Shown here: piece by piece, positions 60,897-64,000 of the stretch | Layout: each line of letters opens with the position of its first letter | How positions within the stretch are numbered: the first letter of the stretch is position 1 | NCBI RefSeq assembly: GCF_019802285.1 | Contig: NZ_JAIEUJ010000003.1 | Location: 248,001 to 312,000, forward strand | DNA from: Novilysobacter antarcticus | GTDB taxonomy: Bacteria > Pseudomonadota > Gammaproteobacteria > Xanthomonadales > Xanthomonadaceae | DNA length: 64,000 nucleotides | Direction of reading: 5' to 3' | Translations under genes and position numbers: made by a program | The notes under the pieces: generated by a model | Told to the model about the DNA's origin: nothing | The model's input: the letters and a program-made list of their open reading frames with translations, nothing else | The model's database searches: none

Positions 60897-60925
60897 CCGG
60901 GCCGCCATTGATGGCGACGGCCCGG
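60897..60925. terminator. Strong hairpin between convergent genes
   Basis: CCGGGCCGCCAT (60897-60908) pairs with ATGGCG and GGCCCGG in 60911-60925 around a two-base loop, with a three-base bulge. There is no T run, so it may end transcription of the convergent MarR and POT genes with help from Rho or act only as a hairpin. Confidence 0.4.
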
Positions 60926-60944
60926 ACCACTTCCACTTCCGGCG

Positions 60945-62576
60945 TTACTTCTGCTCGCGCTCCGGATGAGTACCGGCCGCTGCGGGCTCGCCGATCTCGT
61001 TTTGACCCGCCAGGGCGTAGTCCACGCCGTTGCTGTCCACGCCTTCGTGCATCAGGCGACGGACGAGCGGCGATATCACAATCACCGCCACGCCGACGCC
61101 GATCGCGACCCAGCCGATCTTGCTGTACACCGACAGCACCGGCGCGGCGTCGGCAAGGCCTTCTGCGCCCGCACCTCCGGTCGCGCTGGCAATCAAGCCG
61201 GCGATGAAGTTACCCGCCGCGCTGGACAGGAACCACGTGCCCATCATCAGGCTCAGCATGTTGACCGGCGCCAGTTTGGTCATCGCCGACAGGCCCACCG
61301 GCGACAGGCACAACTCGCCCATGGTGTGCAGCAGATAGATCAGGAAGATGAAGATCACCGGGGTCATGTTGCCCGTCCCGACGGCCGCGGCACCGGCGAC
61401 CAGCACCAGGAAGCCGGCGCCCAGCTGGACCAGACCGAGGCCGAACTTGGCCGGCGTGGACGGCTCCAGGCCACGTCGCGCCAACCAGGTCCACAACCAG
61501 GCGAACACGGGAGCGAGGGTGATGATGTAGATCGAGTTGATCGATTGGAACATGCCCGCTGGCACGGTCCATCCGAACAGCATGCGATCGACGTGGCGGT
61601 CGGTGAACACGTTCAGTGACGAACCCGCCTGCTCGAACAGGGCCCAGAACAGGGGCTGCAGGCCAATCAGGAACATCGCCGCGAGAATCCGGTCGCGCGC
61701 GATCTTGTCCAGCTTGGCGACTACGTTGTAGAGCAGCCAGATGACCACCAGCGCGCCGGTCGCGCCCAACAGGCCACCGACCACGGACTGGTACTGCACC
61801 AGGAACCACACCACCACCACGCCGCCCAGCGATGCCAGATAGATTGCCCACTCGTTGGACACGCCGACCGCGCTGCGGCGCTTCAACAACGCGGCGTCCG
61901 GCGCTTCACCATTGCCCTTCAGATACGGCCGTCCCAGTACGAAGACCAGCAGTCCCAGCAACATGCCGACGCCGGCTGCACCGAAGCCCCAGCTCCAGCC
62001 CCAATCCGGGCTCATGCCGAGGTAGCTGACCAGCAGCGAGCCGAGCGCGGCACCGACGTTGATACCCATGTAGAAGATCGTGAACGCCGGGTCGCGACGC
62101 GCATCACCCTGGCGGTAAAGCTGCCCCACCAGCACCGAGATGTTGGCCTTCAGGAAGCCCACGCCCATGATGATGAAGGCCAGTGCCAGCCAGAAAATAT
62201 CAATGTGCAACGACGACTGGATCTGCTCGGCATTGATGCCCGAGGCCGGGCCGGGCCCCTCGAACGCCATCAGCCCATGGCCGATCACCAGCAGGATCGC
62301 GCCGAACTGGACCGCCTTGCGTTGCCCCAGCCAGCGGTCGGCGATGTAGCCACCCACCACCGGCGTGATGTAGACCAGCGCGGTGTACGCGCCATAGATG
62401 ACGTAGGCCTTCTCTTCCGCGAACAGCCAGTGCTGCAGCAGGTAGAAGATAAGGATCGCGCGCATGCCGTAGTAGGAGAAACGCTCCCACATCTCGGCGA
62501 AGAACAGGACGAACAGGCCACGGGGATGACCCAGGAAGGTCTTCTCTTCGGCGCTGGGACTTGGATGGCTGGCCAC
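60945..62576 (-). CDS. Proton-dependent oligopeptide transporter (POT family)
   Basis: A 543-residue major-facilitator peptide importer with about fourteen helices. The POT signature FFAEMWERFSYYGMRAILIFYL (shortened, about 25-46) with the ExxERF-type proton motif, YGAYTALVYITPVVGGYIADRWLG and FYMGINVGAALGSLL are visible. It probably takes up di- and tripeptides. Start is GTG at 62576. It lies convergent to the MarR gene. Confidence 0.95.
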   Translation of the reverse strand: MASHPSPSAEEKTFLGHPRGLFVLFFAEMWERFSYYGMRAILIFYLLQHWLFAEEKAYVIYGAYTALVYITPVVGGYIADRWLGQRKAVQFGAILLVIGHGLMAFEGPGPASGINAEQIQSSLHIDIFWLALAFIIMGVGFLKANISVLVGQLYRQGDARRDPAFTIFYMGINVGAALGSLLVSYLGMSPDWGWSWGFGAAGVGMLLGLLVFVLGRPYLKGNGEAPDAALLKRRSAVGVSNEWAIYLASLGGVVVVWFLVQYQSVVGGLLGATGALVVIWLLYNVVAKLDKIARDRILAAMFLIGLQPLFWALFEQAGSSLNVFTDRHVDRMLFGWTVPAGMFQSINSIYIITLAPVFAWLWTWLARRGLEPSTPAKFGLGLVQLGAGFLVLVAGAAAVGTGNMTPVIFIFLIYLLHTMGELCLSPVGLSAMTKLAPVNMLSLMMGTWFLSSAAGNFIAGLIASATGGAGAEGLADAAPVLSVYSKIGWVAIGVGVAVIVISPLVRRLMHEGVDSNGVDYALAGQNEIGEPAAAGTHPEREQK

Positions 62577-62753
62577 TGCTTTTGCTTCTCCCCGGGGAAG
62601 TGGTCGACGCCGTGACGGCCGCCTGTCTGGAAATGCCCTGACCGCTGTGCGGCATTCAGTACGGGCGGATCCGACCGGCAGAGCGCCGGACGAAGCGACT
62701 AGGTTTAACTACAGCCCGCAGGCGCGTCAACCGCGGGGATGGCTGAATGGGGG

Positions 62754-63611
62754 TCACCCCATGCCGATCCGGGTCCGCACCTCGAACAGCTCAGGGAAGA
62801 ACGTCAGGTCCAAAGCCTTCTTCAGGAAATCCACGCCCGAGGAGCCACCCGTACCCCGCTTGAAGCCGATGATCCGCATCACCGTGCGCATGTGGCGGAA
62901 GCGCCACAGCTGGAACTGGCTCTCCAGATCCACCAGATCCTCGCACAGATGGTAGGCCTGCCAGTTGTCGCTCGACTCCTCGTAGATCCGCTCCAGCACC
63001 GGCAACAACGCCGGGTCCGATACGTGGCTGCGGGTCCAGTCCCGCTCCAGCAGGTGTGCCGGTACGTCGTGACCGTGGCGGGCCAGATAGCGCAGCGCCT
63101 CGTCATACAGGCTGGGGCCTTCCAGCGCAGCGCGCAGCGTGGCCTCGGCGGCGGGATCATGGGCGAAGACCTGCAGCATGCCGGCATTCTTGTTGCCCAG
63201 CAGGAACTCCATCTCGCGGTACTGCAGCGACTGGAAGCCCGACGACGGACCCAGGGTGTCGCGGAATTTCATGTAGTCCGCCGGTGTCAGCGTTTCCAGC
63301 ACCGACCACATCTCGGTCAGCTGGCGAAGCACCTGCTTGCAGCGCGCGAAGCCCTTCTGGCAGGCGCCCAGGTCGTCCGCGCGCAGATGGACGATCGCCG
63401 CCTTCAACTCATGGATGATCAGCTTCAGCCACAGCTCCGACACCTGGTGTTGGACGATGAACAGCATCTCGTCGTGCTCGGGCGGGTTCGACACCGGTTG
63501 CTGCGCGTCGAGGAGGCGGTCCAGGTGCAGATAGCCGCCGTAACTCATCCGCCCGGCCAGGTCGGTGTGGATGCCGGTTTCCAGTGCACGCTCGTTGGTG
63601 TCCGAAGTCAT
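62754..63611 (-). CDS. kynA: Tryptophan 2,3-dioxygenase
   Basis: Haem enzyme that opens the indole ring of tryptophan to N-formylkynurenine. The 285-residue protein has the family segments [54 protein letters not shown] and, near the end, [25 protein letters not shown] (shortened) with the haem-ligand His. ATG has GGGAG 5 bases upstream. It is divergent from pdhA across 136 bp that contain a palindrome. Downstream kyn genes are not in the window. Confidence 0.97.
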   Translation of the reverse strand: MTSDTNERALETGIHTDLAGRMSYGGYLHLDRLLDAQQPVSNPPEHDEMLFIVQHQVSELWLKLIIHELKAAIVHLRADDLGACQKGFARCKQVLRQLTEMWSVLETLTPADYMKFRDTLGPSSGFQSLQYREMEFLLGNKNAGMLQVFAHDPAAEATLRAALEGPSLYDEALRYLARHGHDVPAHLLERDWTRSHVSDPALLPVLERIYEESSDNWQAYHLCEDLVDLESQFQLWRFRHMRTVMRIIGFKRGTGGSSGVDFLKKALDLTFFPELFEVRTRIGMG

Positions 63612-63654
63612 GACCGCTCCCTTCAGGTAACTCCCAAGCCTAACCCATCAAAAC

Positions 63655-63668
63655 GCCGTTGCAACGGC
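63655..63668. repeat. Perfect palindrome in the kynA-pdhA intergenic region
   Basis: GCCGTTGCAACGGC is a perfect 14-bp palindrome flanked by AAAAC on one side and TTTTG on the other. It lies 44 bp upstream of kynA and 80 bp upstream of pdhA, so it could be an operator for either; as a hairpin with the T run it could also weakly stop rightward transcription. Confidence 0.45.
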
Positions 63669-63747
63669 TTTTGCCGCAGCGCGCAACGGGCTTTTGGAGA
63701 GGGCCGGGTACCATGGGCGACTTTCGTGGGCTCCTGGGAATCAAGCA

Positions 63748-64000
63748 ATGAAGGTTGCTGCGACATTTGAAATCAAGTACATGCAATACCTTGGCGAGGA
63801 CGGAAAGCCGGTCGGCGAGCTACCCGAGGCGTTCCGTGATCCCAAGTCGCTGCTGCCCCTCTTCAAGCAGATGCTGTTCGTTCGCACCTTTGACAGCAAG
63901 GCGATCAAGCTGCAGCGCACCGGCAAGCTGGGCACCTACGCGGCCAGCCTGGGACACGAAGCCACCCACGTCGGCATCGGCGCCTCGATGCGGCCCGAGG
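63748..64000 (+). CDS. pdhA: Pyruvate dehydrogenase E1 component alpha subunit (partial)
   Basis: The first 84 residues of a thiamine-diphosphate-dependent E1 alpha subunit: SLLPLFKQMLFVRTFDSKAIKL (shortened), then QRTGKLGTYAASLGHEATHVGIGAS. This is the two-subunit (alpha/beta) type of pyruvate or branched-chain 2-oxoacid dehydrogenase; in Xanthomonadales such a gene is usually named pdhA. The rest lies beyond the right edge. Divergent from kynA. Confidence 0.88.
   Translation, partial: MKVAATFEIKYMQYLGEDGKPVGELPEAFRDPKSLLPLFKQMLFVRTFDSKAIKLQRTGKLGTYAASLGHEATHVGIGASMRPE

Overview
The window is GC-rich bacterial chromosome with dense genes, short gaps and frequent 1-14 bp overlaps. Gene content and order (groES-groEL; aroQ-accB-accC-prmA-DUF3426-fis-purH; a paralogous pair of DUF6776 genes around a bactofilin; hppD-hmgA; kynA divergent from pdhA) point to a gammaproteobacterium of the Xanthomonadales/Lysobacteraceae (Lysobacter, Luteimonas or Xanthomonas-like). 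The genus is an inference and was not tested by alignment.

Region by region. 1-680: an edge fragment, a broken LysR-type regulator and two terminators. 680-2830: the groES-groEL heat-shock operon behind a near-consensus sigma-32 promoter. 3.1-4.6 kb: two exported proteins of unknown function. 4.8-8.3 kb: cutA, an unusually long dsbD with two N-terminal thiol domains, and a TlpA-like thioredoxin. 8.4-14.7 kb: housekeeping run aroQ, accBC, prmA, a DUF3426 gene, fis, purH. 14.7-16.0 kb: a MATE exporter. 16.1-21.8 kb: a type VI secretion module with VgrG, a lipase effector and a Tli4-like immunity protein. 22-31.7 kb: nucleotide-sugar-type epimerase, purD, a lysophospholipid transporter/acyltransferase fusion, ampE, nudC, erpA, bactofilin and DUF6776 genes, DUF4126. 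31.7-33.5 kb: iron storage (bfr, bfd with a Fur-box promoter), rppH and tRNA-Met. 33.6-35.5 kb: a small accessory cluster of HD-domain, VWA and HEPN genes next to the tRNA. 35.7-45.2 kb: a PEP-mutase-like enzyme, a P1B-type metal ATPase and a complete nine-gene N-ATPase operon (atpDCQRBEFAG), a second rotary ATPase. 45.2-46.4 kb: a RES/Xre toxin-antitoxin pair with its own palindromic operator. 46.4-50.9 kb: rpe, a short J-domain protein, purC, a DUF962 protein, a drug/metabolite exporter and an epimerase. 51.1-57.0 kb: an Mrp-type multisubunit Na+/H+ antiporter operon in which subunits A and B are fused. 57-64 kb: aromatic amino acid catabolism (hmgA, hppD, MarR regulator, kynA), a POT peptide transporter and the start of pyruvate dehydrogenase E1.

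The genes connect in several themes: protein folding and disulphide chemistry (groESL, dsbD, TlpA), purine synthesis (purH, purD, purC), ion energetics (N-ATPase and Mrp antiporter 6 kb apart), iron handling (erpA, bfr, bfd), and tyrosine/tryptophan breakdown. The clearest accessory pieces are the type VI effector module, the HD/VWA/HEPN cluster, the N-ATPase cassette and the RES/Xre pair. No rRNA, CRISPR array, insertion sequence or prophage was recognised.
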